Both the position numbers and the translations under genes were made by a program. 64,000 nt of DNA from Verrucomicrobiota bacterium (GTDB taxonomy: Bacteria > Verrucomicrobiota > Verrucomicrobiia > Limisphaerales > J093): assembly GCA_016871715.1 (NCBI GenBank), contig VHCO01000014.1:1-64000 (forward strand), read 5' to 3'. Every line of letters starts with the position of its first letter. Positions within the stretch are counted from its first letter, which is position 1. The notes under the pieces are model-generated. The model had not been told where the DNA came from. It did not search any database and saw only the letters and a program-made list of their open reading frames with translations. Below, one piece after another: positions 44,681 to 55,200 of this stretch.

Positions 44681-45820
44681 ATGATGAAAACGGCACTCCG
44701 ACTCCTCTGGACGGGTTATTTGGCCGCAGGCCTGAGCGCGGCGGCGGGTGAAGTCAAGACCTTGGCCTTGGGCGCGCCGGCGCCCGATTTCAGCCTACCG
44801 GGCGTGGATGGCCGGACTTATGCGCTGAAGGACTTCGCCGCGGCCAAGGTGTTGGCGTTGGTGTTTACCTGCAACCATTGCCCCACGGCTCAGTACTACG
44901 AGGAACGGATCAAACAAATCGTGACCGACTACCAACCGAAGGGCGTGGCGCTGGTGGCCATTTCGCCCAATGACCCGGACGCCGTTCGTCCCGACGAACT
45001 GGGCTACACCGACCTAGGCGATTCCCTGGCCGACATGAAGATTCGCGCCCAAGCGCGGCAGTTCAATTTCCCGTACCTCTACGGCGGCGGCGAGCATGAA
45101 GCGGTGTCGTTGGCGTATGGCCCCCAGGTGACACCGCACGCCTTCGTCTTCGACGCGGCGCGCCGGTTGCGGTATGTGGGTCGGATCGACGACAGCGAGC
45201 GCGAGGCCTACGTGCGCGTGCGCGACCTGCGGAACGCGCTCGACGCCTTGCTCGCGGGAGAAGAACCCGCGGTGAAAGAGACGCGCGTGGTTGGGTGCTC
45301 GACCAAGTGGTCGTCCAAGCGCGGAGGCGTGAAGCAGTACTGGGACAAGATCGCGGCGGAACCGGTGGGGGTGACGTTGGTGAAGGCGGAAGAGTTGGGC
45401 GCCTTGCGCCGCAACCAACCGCCGGCGGGCGGCGAGGGCGGCAAACTGCGCCTGGTGAATTTCTGGGCGACCTGGTGCGGCCCGTGCGTGACGGAGTTTC
45501 CGGACCTGATGACGATCCATCGCATGTACCGAGGGCGCGACTTCGAGTTGGTGACCGTGGCGGCCCAATTCCCGGATGAACAGGCGGAGGTCCTTCGCTT
45601 CCTCAAGCGGCACCAGGCGTCGAGTCGGAATCTGACGTTTGGGGAGACGGACAAGTACAAACTGATCGAGGCATTCGATCCGGAATGGAGCGGGGCGTTG
45701 CCGTACACGGTGCTGATCGATTCGACGGGCGAAGTGCTCTATCGACAGCAGGGGACCTGCGACGCGCTCGCGCTCAAGCGCCTCATTGTGCGGACGCTCA
45801 ACGCCCGCAAGCCATGGTGA
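44681..45820 (+). CDS. Exported protein with two thioredoxin-fold domains
   Basis: A 379-residue protein with a signal peptide (LLWTGYLAAGLSAAAG). Domain one is peroxiredoxin/redoxin-like (APDFSLPGVDGRTYAL) with a C-x-x-C at Cys64 and Cys67 (FTCNHCPTA). Domain two (from about residue 250) is TlpA-like with FWATWCGPCVTEFP, the standard reducing CxxC. One protein with both could reduce disulfides or peroxides in the periplasm; the direction cannot be read from sequence. The start is 16 bp after the kinase gene and the stop overlaps the next gene by 7 bp, so the four genes 41738-46770 probably form one operon. Confidence 0.85.
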   Translation: MMKTALRLLWTGYLAAGLSAAAGEVKTLALGAPAPDFSLPGVDGRTYALKDFAAAKVLALVFTCNHCPTAQYYEERIKQIVTDYQPKGVALVAISPNDPDAVRPDELGYTDLGDSLADMKIRAQARQFNFPYLYGGGEHEAVSLAYGPQVTPHAFVFDAARRLRYVGRIDDSEREAYVRVRDLRNALDALLAGEEPAVKETRVVGCSTKWSSKRGGVKQYWDKIAAEPVGVTLVKAEELGALRRNQPPAGGEGGKLRLVNFWATWCGPCVTEFPDLMTIHRMYRGRDFELVTVAAQFPDEQAEVLRFLKRHQASSRNLTFGETDKYKLIEAFDPEWSGALPYTVLIDSTGEVLYRQQGTCDALALKRLIVRTLNARKPW

Positions 45821-46770
45821 CCCCTCGAGCCCTGGTCACCGGCGGCGCGGGGTTCATCGGGTCGCATGTGGCCGAGGCCCTCTGTCGGCGCGGGGCCCAT
45901 GTGGTCGTGCTCGACGACTTGAGCTTGGGCAAGCTCGAAAACCTCGCCTGGCGGCGGAGCGGCGACGCGCTCGAGTTCGTTCAGGGCGATGCGGGCGATG
46001 CCAGCCTACTGAGCAAGCTGCTCCCGGGCTGCGCTTGGGTGTTTCATCAGGCGGCGCTCCCTTCGGTGCCGCTCTCGGTGGCACAGCCGCTCGAGAGCCA
46101 CCGGCACAATCTCGAGGCCGCCCTGACCTTGTTGGTGGCGGCGCGGGAGGCGCGCGTCCAGCGTTTCGTCTTCGCCTCGTCTTCGGCCATATACGGGGAC
46201 AGCCCGGCGCCGCTGAAGCGCGAGTCGGACACGCCCGATCCGCTCTCGCCCTACGCCCTGCAGAAGTATGCGGCGGAGAAGTACGCCCAGTTGTTCCATC
46301 GGTTCTTCGGGCTCGAGACGGTCGCGTTGCGGTACTTCAACGTGTTCGGTCCGCGGCAGGCTTTCGATTCGCCTTACTCGGGTGCGATTGCCCGGTTCTG
46401 CACTGCGGCCCTGGCCGGCCAAGTCCCGGTTGTTTTTGGCGACGGCCAGCAATCGCGCGACTTTGTCTACGTCGAGAACGTGGTCCAGGCGAACTTGCTG
46501 GCGGCCGAGGGATCGGCGGATCGAGTGGCGGGGCGCGTGTTCAACGTCGCTGGCGGGGCGAGCGTCACCTTGCTCGAGTTGCTGGCTGAACTCGGCGTCC
46601 AGACCGGCCGAGCGATCGCGCCTCGGTTCGAGCCGGCCCGGGTGGGCGACGTGCGCTTCTCGCAAGCCGACCTTGCGGCGGCGCGCCAGGACCTCGACTA
46701 CCGCGTCGGTGTCACGTGGCAGGAAGGGCTAAGGCGGACGCTGGCGTTTTACCGGGGCGAAACGGGATAG
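45814..46770 (+). CDS. NAD-dependent epimerase/dehydratase (UDP-glucose 4-epimerase-like)
   Basis: A 318-residue extended SDR enzyme. The NAD loop is TGGAGFIGSH, the catalytic triad residues are visible as the Ser in ASSSAIYG and YxxxK in YALQKYAAEK, and RYFNVFGPRQ is the family's substrate-domain motif. It is of the WbpP/GalE/Gne type, so it probably interconverts UDP-sugars for surface polysaccharide. The ATG overlaps the previous stop (ATGGTGA), which indicates translational coupling. The exact sugar cannot be assigned. Confidence 0.88.
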   Translation: MVTPRALVTGGAGFIGSHVAEALCRRGAHVVVLDDLSLGKLENLAWRRSGDALEFVQGDAGDASLLSKLLPGCAWVFHQAALPSVPLSVAQPLESHRHNLEAALTLLVAAREARVQRFVFASSSAIYGDSPAPLKRESDTPDPLSPYALQKYAAEKYAQLFHRFFGLETVALRYFNVFGPRQAFDSPYSGAIARFCTAALAGQVPVVFGDGQQSRDFVYVENVVQANLLAAEGSADRVAGRVFNVAGGASVTLLELLAELGVQTGRAIAPRFEPARVGDVRFSQADLAAARQDLDYRVGVTWQEGLRRTLAFYRGETG

Positions 46771-46784
46771 GCGCGGGGGGCGGT

Positions 46785-47357
46785 TCAACCCCGCTGGGCT
46801 TGCGCCCGAGCGGCCTTGAGCAGTTGGATCCAGGGGCCGATGTATCGGCCGTGGTCGTGGTAGGTGCGTCCGCTGACCAGGTTGCCGTCCACCACACACG
46901 GGTCATTGACGAAGATGCCGCCCACGGCCTCGAGGTCGAGTTGGCACTTGGGCACGGTGGCCATGCGGCGACCCTCGAGGACGCCGGCCGCCGCCGGGAT
47001 CTCGATCCCGTGACAGACGCAGCCCACAGGCCGGTTGGTCTCGAAGAAAAAGCGCGTAATGCGTAGCAGGTCGGCGTGGTAGCGGAGGTACTCCGGGGCC
47101 CGGCCTCCGGGAATGAACAGGCCCAGGTACGCCTCGGGGCGCACGTCGCGGAAGGCGATGTCGGCCTGGATGGTGTAGCCCTCGAACTCGCGGGAGACCT
47201 CCCAACCCTGCGGAATCTCGTGGAGCACCATGCGATAGCGGCGTTTCTCGGGCGCGGCTACCACCGGCACAAAGTCGTCCTCCTGCAGCCGGTAATAGGG
47301 ATAGAGCGTGTCCACGGTCTCCGTGGCGTCTCCGACGACGATCAGCACTTGGTTCAT
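46785..47357 (-). CDS. DJ-1/PfpI family protein
   Basis: A 190-residue protein of the DJ-1/PfpI fold: the nucleophile elbow is GCVCHGIEI with Cys115 followed by His116-Gly117, and the acidic partner is in the GLFIPGGRAPEYL segment near residue 85. Members include glyoxalase III/deglycase-type enzymes and general stress proteins; the activity here is not decidable from sequence. It is convergent with the epimerase gene with 14 bp between stops. Confidence 0.88.
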   Translation of the reverse strand: MNQVLIVVGDATETVDTLYPYYRLQEDDFVPVVAAPEKRRYRMVLHEIPQGWEVSREFEGYTIQADIAFRDVRPEAYLGLFIPGGRAPEYLRYHADLLRITRFFFETNRPVGCVCHGIEIPAAAGVLEGRRMATVPKCQLDLEAVGGIFVNDPCVVDGNLVSGRTYHDHGRYIGPWIQLLKAARAQAQRG

Positions 47358-47835
47358 GTGTCACCTGTGTCGTTCTGAAACCCGTTCGCCCCGCCCGCTC
47401 CCGGTGGCCCGGGTCCCGGCGGCAGTGCCGCCGGGATGGCAGGACAGAAGACCAGGCGAGCGTGGCGCAAACGGGCGCTTCCGACAAGGGCGTTTGCTAG
47501 CCTCCGGCGATCCCGATGGCCACGGAGCGCAAATGTGAACCTGCCAGGCAGCCGTCAAACAGATCTTGATGTTCGGTCAACCGTGGGTCGAATCGCTCGA
47601 TCCATTCGGGCCGCGCGAGCCGAACAACGAGGTGGACGTGGATGAGAAGGGCTCTTTCCTCGAGAGCAGAGCGACGAACAACGGTCAACTCTGTTCCCGT
47701 TCGACGACTGCCACCGGCCGCGGGGCCGCGAATGACGATCTTGTTCCTCTCGAGTTGCACCCTTTGCCCGTTTGGATGTTGTTGGTGAGCAGCCTCGATC
47801 TCTCTCGCGTGTAGACGCCCACTGCCCGTTGGAGT
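47358..47835. other. 478-bp intergenic region, doubtful small ORF
   Basis: A minus-strand frame of 87 codons (47497-47760, GTG start) is open, ending SVAIGIAGG. Its third-position GC is clearly lower than that of its neighbours, and I recognise no family, so it is not called as a gene. It lies beyond the stop of the WD40 kinase operon. No clear terminator hairpin was seen. Confidence 0.4.
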
Positions 47836-50800
47836 TCAGCGTTTCTCCGGTCCGCGTCTGCTGGCCGTGGCAGGCTCCGGTAGGTTTGTTGATCTCGTGT
47901 GGTGATCCGTAGCCGAAATCGTCCCGGTCAGGGGTGTTGGGCCGTTCCAGTCTGCCGCCATCCGCTCAAGCTCATGCCGGACGCCATCCGGACGCAGCCA
48001 GCCGTAGCCCGCCCAAGCGAGCGTCCGCAGTAGTCCCTCGAAATCCGCCTCCATCCAGGCTGGCCGTCCTCGCCGGGTGAGCGCCTGCCGGACTTGTTCC
48101 TCATTCGGTACGCCGGCGGGAGGCAGGCAGCCGCAGCAGGGAGTGTGGCGGGTGAGGAAATTGGATAGATGGGGCCGCGCGCCATCGTCCCAGTCCCGCC
48201 ACCCGGGGAACTCATAATCCCAGTTCAGCTCCCACACCCGAAGCGACTTGTCGTCCCCGCCCGAGACCAGCCAACGGCCATCCAGGGAAAGATCCACGGC
48301 GTTCACCGCGGCGGCGTGGCCCTCGAAGGTTCGGTGGCAACGTCCGCTCGGCAGTTCCCAGAGTTGAACCAGGTGATTCCTTCCGGCAACGGCCCAGTGA
48401 CCATCGGCCGAGAGAGCCACCTGTCGAGTCGGGTTCCAGAGATAGACGCCGTATTCATCGACGGTGCCGAAGATGGATTTCGGAGGTTCGAGGAATCCCC
48501 GCAGGACCTGGGCACACCGACCGGTCGCCACGTTCCACACGCGGAGAGTATCGTCCCAGGCGCCGGAGAGGATCGAGTCCCCGTCGAGGGTCACCTGCAC
48601 CGAACCGGTTTGACCCGTATGCCCCTGGTAGGACCGAACCACGACGCCACTGACCAGGTCCAGCAAGCGCAGAACGTTGTCCGAACACGCGGCGACCACG
48701 TGCCGCCCATCGGGGGTAGGAACGACTGCGAAAACGCTGCATGGGAGATCGCACGCGCGCACGCACCGGCCGGTGGCCCACTCCCAACAGCGTACGCTCT
48801 TGTCCCAGCCGCCAGAGATCGCCCAGGCGCCGTCCGGCGTAAAGGCGAGGAAGCCGACCGTGGCGCTGTGCCCCTCGAGCACGCGGGCACACCGTCCGGT
48901 TCCCAGTTCCCACAGGCGCAGTGTCTTATCCGCGCTGGCGGAGAGACCCCAACGTTCGTCCCGCGAGAGGGCGACCCCGAGAACCCAGTTCTGGTGGCCC
49001 TTGAGCACGCGAAGGCACTCGCCGTTGGCCAGGTCCCAGAACCGCACGGTTCGGTCCGAGCTGCCCGACAAGGCATAGCGTCCCTCGCGGGCGATCGCCA
49101 CGGCATGCACCGGCCCCGTATGGCCGTCGAGCGTCCTCGAGTGCCAGCCAGACACCAGCCCCTTGCGAACCGCGCGCAGGCCAACGCGATGCCGCAAGTC
49201 GAGGGCGACGGGCGACCGCGAATAGCCGGGAGTTCCCGCAGCTTCGGCCAGGGAGCGCAGACTATCTTCAATGTCGCCTTGCTCGAGGGCGCGCTCCGCG
49301 GCTCTGCACCGGGTGAAGAAGAGGCGTTGCTCGTGCGACAGCTCCCCCACTGCTCGAGGCCGGCTGGTTACTAGGCCGACTTCAGGCCCTCGTTCCAGCA
49401 CCCAAACCTGGATCGCGCCGGATCGGTCGCCTGTCACCGCCTGGTGGGCCTGGGGTGAGACGGCGAGTGCGGTGAAGAAGCTCTCATCGGCCGTAAAAGT
49501 CCGGAGGCAACAGCCCGTGGACAGATCCCAGAGCCGGAGCGACAGGTCGTAGGCCGTCGAGACTGCCCAGCGGTTCTCGTGGAGAACCGCCACGGCGGTC
49601 ACCTCTTTGGCGTGGCCCTTCAACTCACGAACGCATTCGCCGCTGCTCAGCTCCCAAAGACGCAGCACCCCGTCGCCTCCACCGGAAAGCAGGAAACGAC
49701 CGTCGGTCGAGAAGGCCGCGCTCCAGACGCGATTACGATGGCCCCGGAACCGCCGCACCCCCTTGCCGCTGCCCAACTCCCACAGGACCAGTGAGCCGTC
49801 CTGGGGAATCGACAGTGCCCAGTTGCCGTCGCGAGATACGGCTTTGACAGCGCCGAAGGGTTGCTCGAAGGCATGCTGGCACTGGCCTGAAACCAGATCC
49901 CACAGCCGCCCTTGCTTGTCGGCACCGGTCGAGAGCACCAACTGGCCGTCCGGTGATACCGAGACGTGGTCGACTCCGGCCTTGTGTCCTGGGAGAGTGG
50001 TTTGGCAGCAGCCCCGGTTCAGATCCCACACGCAGAGTGACCCTTCGGCTCCCCCGGATACCGCTTGGGAACCGTCCGGCGTGAATACCACCGCGCGGAC
50101 GGCGCCTTTGTGTCCGCGCAAGACATGCACGCACGCGCCCGTGGTTGTCTCCCAGAGCCGAAGCGTCGCGTCCTGGCTGCCGGTCAACGCCCGGCGACCA
50201 TCCGGAGAGAGCGCGAGGCAGGTGACGTCCTTATCGTGGCCCGGGCGCGAGAAGAGGCAACGTCCCCACCCAGCCGCTTGGGCTTGTGCTTGCTCGAGAT
50301 GGCGGAGCACAGCCCGGTCGCGGTGGGAACGTTCGCCAGCCTCTTCCAGCGCGCACAACGCCGCCCTGCGGTCGCCGCGGGCCAGGTGGGCCAGGCCGGT
50401 CAGATACTCGTCCAGCCAATCGTCCGGATGCGAGGTGCGCATCTCCTGCATCTGCCGCAGCCAGTCTTCATCGGAATGCCGGCCACTGTGCCAGAGCACC
50501 CATCCGCGGTTGAAGGTGGCCTCCGGGTGATGCGGGTCGAGGCGCAACGCCTCCTCCCAAAGACGGCACGCCTCGGTACCCTCGCCGAGGTCGAAAAGGG
50601 ATACGCCCCGGTTGTTCAGGCCGTCGGCGAGGAGGTCAGCGGATCTGGGCTCGGCCCGCCGGTAATCGCGCCCCAGGAGCTCGCGGTAAAGAGCCATCAA
50701 CTGCTCGGCTACGGTGCGTAGGCTTTCCGGCCGGTCCGCCGGATTCTCGCGGAAGCAGGCCTGCAGTAGATCGGCCAACTCCGCTGGCATCGCCCCGGCC

Positions 50801-51885
50801 AGACCGGGCTCTTCGCCCGATTGAATCCAGTCCGCCAGGACGTGCGGAGCAGCCGGACCGGAGCGCCATCGTAACTCACCGATGAACATCTCGAGGGCGC
50901 TGACGGCCCAGCTCCAGAGATCGGTCTTGGGTGTCAGGGGCTGTTTGGCGGCCTGCTCCGGGGAGCAATAGGCGGGGGTCATGCCGCCATAACTCACCGC
51001 CGGGCCGCAGGGCGCTTTGGACCTGTGTTCCACGTCTTCCCGGGCCAACGCCCTCGCCAGGCCGAAGTCGGTCAGTCTCAGCGTGCCATCCGGGGTCATC
51101 ATGGCGTTGGCCGGCTTGACGTCTTGATGGATCAGCCCTTGATCGTGGGCGTACTGCAGAGCCCAGGCAAACTGGATGGCCACGTCCAGGATGCGATCGA
51201 GGGCCGCCCCAGACCCTCCCTCATAGAGTCGCTCCGAGCGGATCCAGTCGGCCAGACTCCCACCTTCGACGAACTCGGCAAAGACATACGGCTTCCCGTC
51301 GATCCGCCGCACATAATGGCAGGACACAATGTGCGGGTGACAGCCCAACCGCACCCACGCCCCGCACTCGCGCTCGAAATCCTCGACGGTCGCAGTCTGG
51401 GAAAACAGGTCGGGGCGCGGGCACTTGACGGCCATGTCCAGGCCGAGCTTGCGGTGGTGCACACGGTAGACGCGCCCCATGCCTCCCTCGGCATAGTGGA
51501 GCCCATCCTGACCGCCGATCGCCTTCACCTCGTACACGTCCAGAAACAAGTCGCCCACCTGCCATTCGCCGGCCTGCTCGGTGGTCGCGAGCCGGTCGCT
51601 AGGCCGGGTGAGGCCGGCAAGTTGGTAGGTGAAGGACCGGCCGCAGTCGGGATTGGCGCATTGGCCCAGCGTGCCCAGGATGGCTGGGTCGACCGAGTAC
51701 TCTGTCTGGCAGTGGGGGCACTGCGCGTGGGGTTTGACCGCGAGGGCCTGGGGCGTGCGCTCGAGGTAGAAGAGGGCGCCACAGCTCGGGCACTGGATCT
51801 TCTGGCCGACGTAGGAGTCGTCCAGATCGTAGGCCGCGCCGCAATCGCGGTTCGGGCAGACCGCTCGGTGAAGTCTCTTTCCCAT
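47836..51885 (-). CDS. Zinc-ribbon Ser/Thr kinase with TPR-like region and 14 WD40 repeats (paralogue 1)
   Basis: A 1,349-residue protein from the ATG at 51885. Zinc ribbons (CPNRDC, CPSCG, CPHC, CANPDCG) occupy residues 1-85. The kinase spans about 112-400: Gly-rich GGMGRVYRVHH, Lys154, DFG at 273-275 and CSPEQA. The HRD motif is HQD (253-255). A TPR-like helical part (about 420-535) leads to seven WD40 repeats, a ~75-residue helical spacer, then seven more; repeats end in xLRLWEL. So two seven-bladed propellers are likely. The C-terminal ~60 residues (AGYGWLRPDGVRHEL) are shared with the second kinase at 56868. It is the last gene of the operon. Likely a scaffolded signalling kinase. Confidence 0.9.
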   Translation of the reverse strand: MGKRLHRAVCPNRDCGAAYDLDDSYVGQKIQCPSCGALFYLERTPQALAVKPHAQCPHCQTEYSVDPAILGTLGQCANPDCGRSFTYQLAGLTRPSDRLATTEQAGEWQVGDLFLDVYEVKAIGGQDGLHYAEGGMGRVYRVHHRKLGLDMAVKCPRPDLFSQTATVEDFERECGAWVRLGCHPHIVSCHYVRRIDGKPYVFAEFVEGGSLADWIRSERLYEGGSGAALDRILDVAIQFAWALQYAHDQGLIHQDVKPANAMMTPDGTLRLTDFGLARALAREDVEHRSKAPCGPAVSYGGMTPAYCSPEQAAKQPLTPKTDLWSWAVSALEMFIGELRWRSGPAAPHVLADWIQSGEEPGLAGAMPAELADLLQACFRENPADRPESLRTVAEQLMALYRELLGRDYRRAEPRSADLLADGLNNRGVSLFDLGEGTEACRLWEEALRLDPHHPEATFNRGWVLWHSGRHSDEDWLRQMQEMRTSHPDDWLDEYLTGLAHLARGDRRAALCALEEAGERSHRDRAVLRHLEQAQAQAAGWGRCLFSRPGHDKDVTCLALSPDGRRALTGSQDATLRLWETTTGACVHVLRGHKGAVRAVVFTPDGSQAVSGGAEGSLCVWDLNRGCCQTTLPGHKAGVDHVSVSPDGQLVLSTGADKQGRLWDLVSGQCQHAFEQPFGAVKAVSRDGNWALSIPQDGSLVLWELGSGKGVRRFRGHRNRVWSAAFSTDGRFLLSGGGDGVLRLWELSSGECVRELKGHAKEVTAVAVLHENRWAVSTAYDLSLRLWDLSTGCCLRTFTADESFFTALAVSPQAHQAVTGDRSGAIQVWVLERGPEVGLVTSRPRAVGELSHEQRLFFTRCRAAERALEQGDIEDSLRSLAEAAGTPGYSRSPVALDLRHRVGLRAVRKGLVSGWHSRTLDGHTGPVHAVAIAREGRYALSGSSDRTVRFWDLANGECLRVLKGHQNWVLGVALSRDERWGLSASADKTLRLWELGTGRCARVLEGHSATVGFLAFTPDGAWAISGGWDKSVRCWEWATGRCVRACDLPCSVFAVVPTPDGRHVVAACSDNVLRLLDLVSGVVVRSYQGHTGQTGSVQVTLDGDSILSGAWDDTLRVWNVATGRCAQVLRGFLEPPKSIFGTVDEYGVYLWNPTRQVALSADGHWAVAGRNHLVQLWELPSGRCHRTFEGHAAAVNAVDLSLDGRWLVSGGDDKSLRVWELNWDYEFPGWRDWDDGARPHLSNFLTRHTPCCGCLPPAGVPNEEQVRQALTRRGRPAWMEADFEGLLRTLAWAGYGWLRPDGVRHELERMAADWNGPTPLTGTISATDHHTRSTNLPEPATASRRGPEKR

Positions 51886-51983
51886 ACCCGGTAAGGCTAA
51901 AGATCGGCCGTGTAGCCGGTCCGGCTGAACCTGGGCGGGCACGCCACGCCTGACACCCGCCTGGCGGCGCCGGGCTCAACTCA

Positions 51984-52199
51984 TCACTTCTTCAGCAGCC
52001 GGCTCCACCAGCTCCCGGCGGGTTGACTCGCCTTCCCCATGGGCTGCGAGATCGGGGCCGATTCACCCGTCTCGACCTCGTCGAAGGCGAAGTGCGTGCC
52101 GCACTTCTTACAGGTGAGATCGTTCGAGCTGACTCGGTGCCCAATCGCAGCTTGGACGATGAGTACGGTGTGTTGGCAGTTGGGGCAGTTGATGTTCAT
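51984..52199 (-). CDS. Small zinc-ribbon protein
   Basis: A 71-residue protein beginning MNINCPNCQHT. Two CxxC pairs (CPNC at 5-8 and CKKCG near 30-33) make a complete zinc ribbon, separated by VQAAIGHRVSSNDL. The C-terminal 20 residues (SWWSRLLKK) are amphipathic and could be a membrane or partner contact. It starts 12 bp after the FtsH-fusion stop and precedes WD40 kinase 1 by 98 bp. Its zinc-ribbon type matches the N-termini of both WD40 kinases and the FHA kinase, so it may be an interaction module of the same complex. The role is inferred only from context. Confidence 0.75.
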   Translation of the reverse strand: MNINCPNCQHTVLIVQAAIGHRVSSNDLTCKKCGTHFAFDEVETGESAPISQPMGKASQPAGSWWSRLLKK

Positions 52200-52211
52200 G
52201 CTTTGTCGTTG

Positions 52212-55200
52212 CTAGGGTTGATGGTTCGCTGACCGATTTGGCACGCCTCGAGGTATGCCGCCGGTCGAGGCCGGAATCGCCGGCAGGACGGCCTCGAGGT
52301 CTTTGCGGTAGAGCCGGTTCTTCTCGATCAGGGCCTGGGCCACGGCGTCCAGATGTTGCCGGTTCTCGGTCAAGAGCTTGATCGTCTTGTCCATCTGTTC
52401 GGCGAGAATCCGGTTCGCCGCCTCGATGACCCGTTGATGCAGCGGGCTGCCCATCGCCTCGGCATACTTGAACAGCTCGGGGGTGGCGGCCAGGCCAAAG
52501 TCACGCTCCATCCCGTAGCGACAGATCATCTGGCGAGCCACGTTCGTCGCCCGCTCGAGGTCGCTCGAGGCGCCCGTGGTCAGTCCCTTCTCCGGACCGT
52601 AGCACAGGAGTTCCGCCGCGCGTCCGGCCAGCAAGGTGCGAATCCAGGCCAGGAGTTCCTCGCGCGTCCGGCTCTCGCGTTTCTGCTCGGCCGCATCGGG
52701 TAACATCCCGCCGCCGCGGTTGGCCCGGGCGATGATCGACACCTCCGGCGCCCACCACCCCGAGAGCCAGTAGAGCACGGTGTGGCCCGCTTCGTGCCAC
52801 GCCGTGCTCTCGAGTAACTCCGGCGACCACTCCTTGGCCTCTCCCTCCCGAGCCGTGTCCAGAGCCTCGACGAGCATGGCCTCGGTGAGCTCCGTGCCTT
52901 GCTTGAGCGCGGTCCGGCCAGCCGCCTCGAGCACCTGCTCGAGGTTGGCGATGCTCATGCCCGCCGACTTCTCCGCGAGGAGCTCGATGACCGACGGTGG
53001 TATGCCGGACCCTTTCACCGTTGCCAACCGCAGCGTCAGGTATTGCTGACGGGCGGCCTTGTCCGGCAAATCCACCAGAATGGCCCGCGAGAAGCGCCGC
53101 ACCAGCGCCGGATCGAGCGCCCGCGAGCGTCGCTCGGCTGCTTCCGGCTCGTCGCTTTGCACGTTGAAATTGGTCGCCGCCAACACGAACACGGGCCGAT
53201 CCGGCGCCGGCCCGGCAAAGCCGTCCATTTCGGTGAGCAAGGCGTTGAGCGTGTTTTCCTCGGCCTGGCCGCTCAAGCCGCCGGTGCGGACCTTGCCGAT
53301 GGCATCGATCTCGTCGATGAAGACGATCGCCGGGGCGTAACGCCGGGCGCGAGCGAAGAGGTCCCGGATGTTCTGGGGGCCACTGCCCTGCCAAACGGTC
53401 ACGAAATTCGTGGCGGAAACCGGCAGGAAAGCCACGTCGGACTCGGCGGCCATCGCCCGGGCGAGCATCGTCTTGCCTGTGCCGGGCGGGCCGTGCAACA
53501 ACACGCCCTTCGGCGGCTTGAGTCCCAACGCGGCAAACCGGCGCGGGTTCTTCAGGAAATCGATGAAGAACGTCAGTTCTTCCTTAGCGGTATGGGCCCC
53601 GATCACCTCAGCGAAGCGCGTGCGCGGCCGCTCGACCTCCTCGAGGATCTCTCCGGCATCGGCCGCAGCGATGGCCCGGGTCAAACGCAAGTTGCGCAGC
53701 CGGATGCCGATGGTGCGGCGAGTCGTGTCCACCTGCGGCACGGTGTCGAAGCCGAGCACTTTGCGTTCTTGGGCCAGGCGCACGGCGGCCTTTTCGCGGT
53801 GCAGCCGCCGCGTGACCTGGATCAGATCCGACGCGAACTCGTCGCGCTGGGCCTGCCAACCCTGGACGAGGCCGTCGATGAACCGACTGACGATTACGCC
53901 GCGGGCGCCGCCGGCCTGCGCGCAGGCCAGGAACACCTCGTCATCCACCATGCCCGCGTTTCCGTCCGTGGGGCGGCCCTCGGCCAGGGCCAGGAGGTAG
54001 ACCGGCAGACCCGGCAGGCGTTCGCGGATCTGCCGCAGGATCTCCTGGCCGCGATCGAGGCCGCGCGCCCCCATCGGGACATGGTCGAACTGCTGCATGG
54101 TTTGCGATCCGCTGCTGTCCATCCCCGCGCCGAGGGCCAAGTCCAGCAGGACCAGGTCCACGTCTTCGTCGGCCAACACCTGCATCGCGTCGGGTGCCGT
54201 CGTCGCCGTGCGCCAGTCCGCCTCCGGCACCGACTCGCGGTAAAGCCCGGTCAGGTCCTCGCCCGCCACGAGCAGGATGCGCGGTCGCTCGGCCGGGACG
54301 AACAGTGCCCGGATCTCGACTGGCAGGGTCTCGAGGCTGTCTTCGAGCCCCAACTTCAGGCCGTCGACCTTCTCCCACACTTCCTCGAGTCGGTCGGTGT
54401 GAAACAACTGGCAGAACTTGAACAGCTCCGTCTTCAGGAACGTCTCCGCCTGCGACCTCAGCGTGCGGGCATCGGCCCGGGCCCCCTCGCGCAGGACGAG
54501 GCTCAACGACAACACCTCGTGCACGGTGACGGTCTTCCGGTACTGGCGCTCGATCAGGCCGGCAACTCGGCCCAGCTCGGCTTGCACCACGCGCTCGAGT
54601 TCGTTCACGCGCAGGTGATTGAAGAGCAAAGGGTAGCCCGTGGCCATGCGCGAGCAGATGGCCGGCGGAAAAAAAGGCTTGCCGGTTCGCGGATCCGTCT
54701 CGTGCTCGAGCGCGTCCAGAATGGTCTTGCGATGGAAAGCGGCGTTGGCGGTGCGCACGCCGTTGTTGGCGGCGTGGTCGTAGAGCTTCCGGCCGGCGTT
54801 CGTTGTGAAGACGATCGTCGTGTCCGTGAAGCCGATATCGCGCTTGAGGAACTTGTCCTGGAGCCGGCCGGCGTCGAGCACCTGCAGGAAGAGATGGATC
54901 GTGTTCAGATGCGCCTTCTCGATCTCGTCGAAGAGGAGAACCGCGTTCGGGTTCTGCTCGACGAAGCCCGTCAGCACCCCCGGTTGCGCACCTCGATAGG
55001 CTTCTTCGAAACCCACCAGCGCATTGTGCATTTGATGGTCCGAGTAGGCGCTCATGTCGAACCGCTTAAACGGGCGGTTCAGGTGCGCAGCCCCCAATTC
55101 GGCCAGGAAGGTCTTGCCCACCCCCGGCGGCCCGGCGAAAACGAACACTGCCCGCGGCGCCCGCCGCTGCCGGTCCGAACCCGCCACCAGTTCGGCGTTG

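Noticed and set aside
47497-47760. 87-codon minus-strand ORF past the kinase operon
   Set aside because: Low third-position GC compared with neighbours and no recognised family; not called as a gene.
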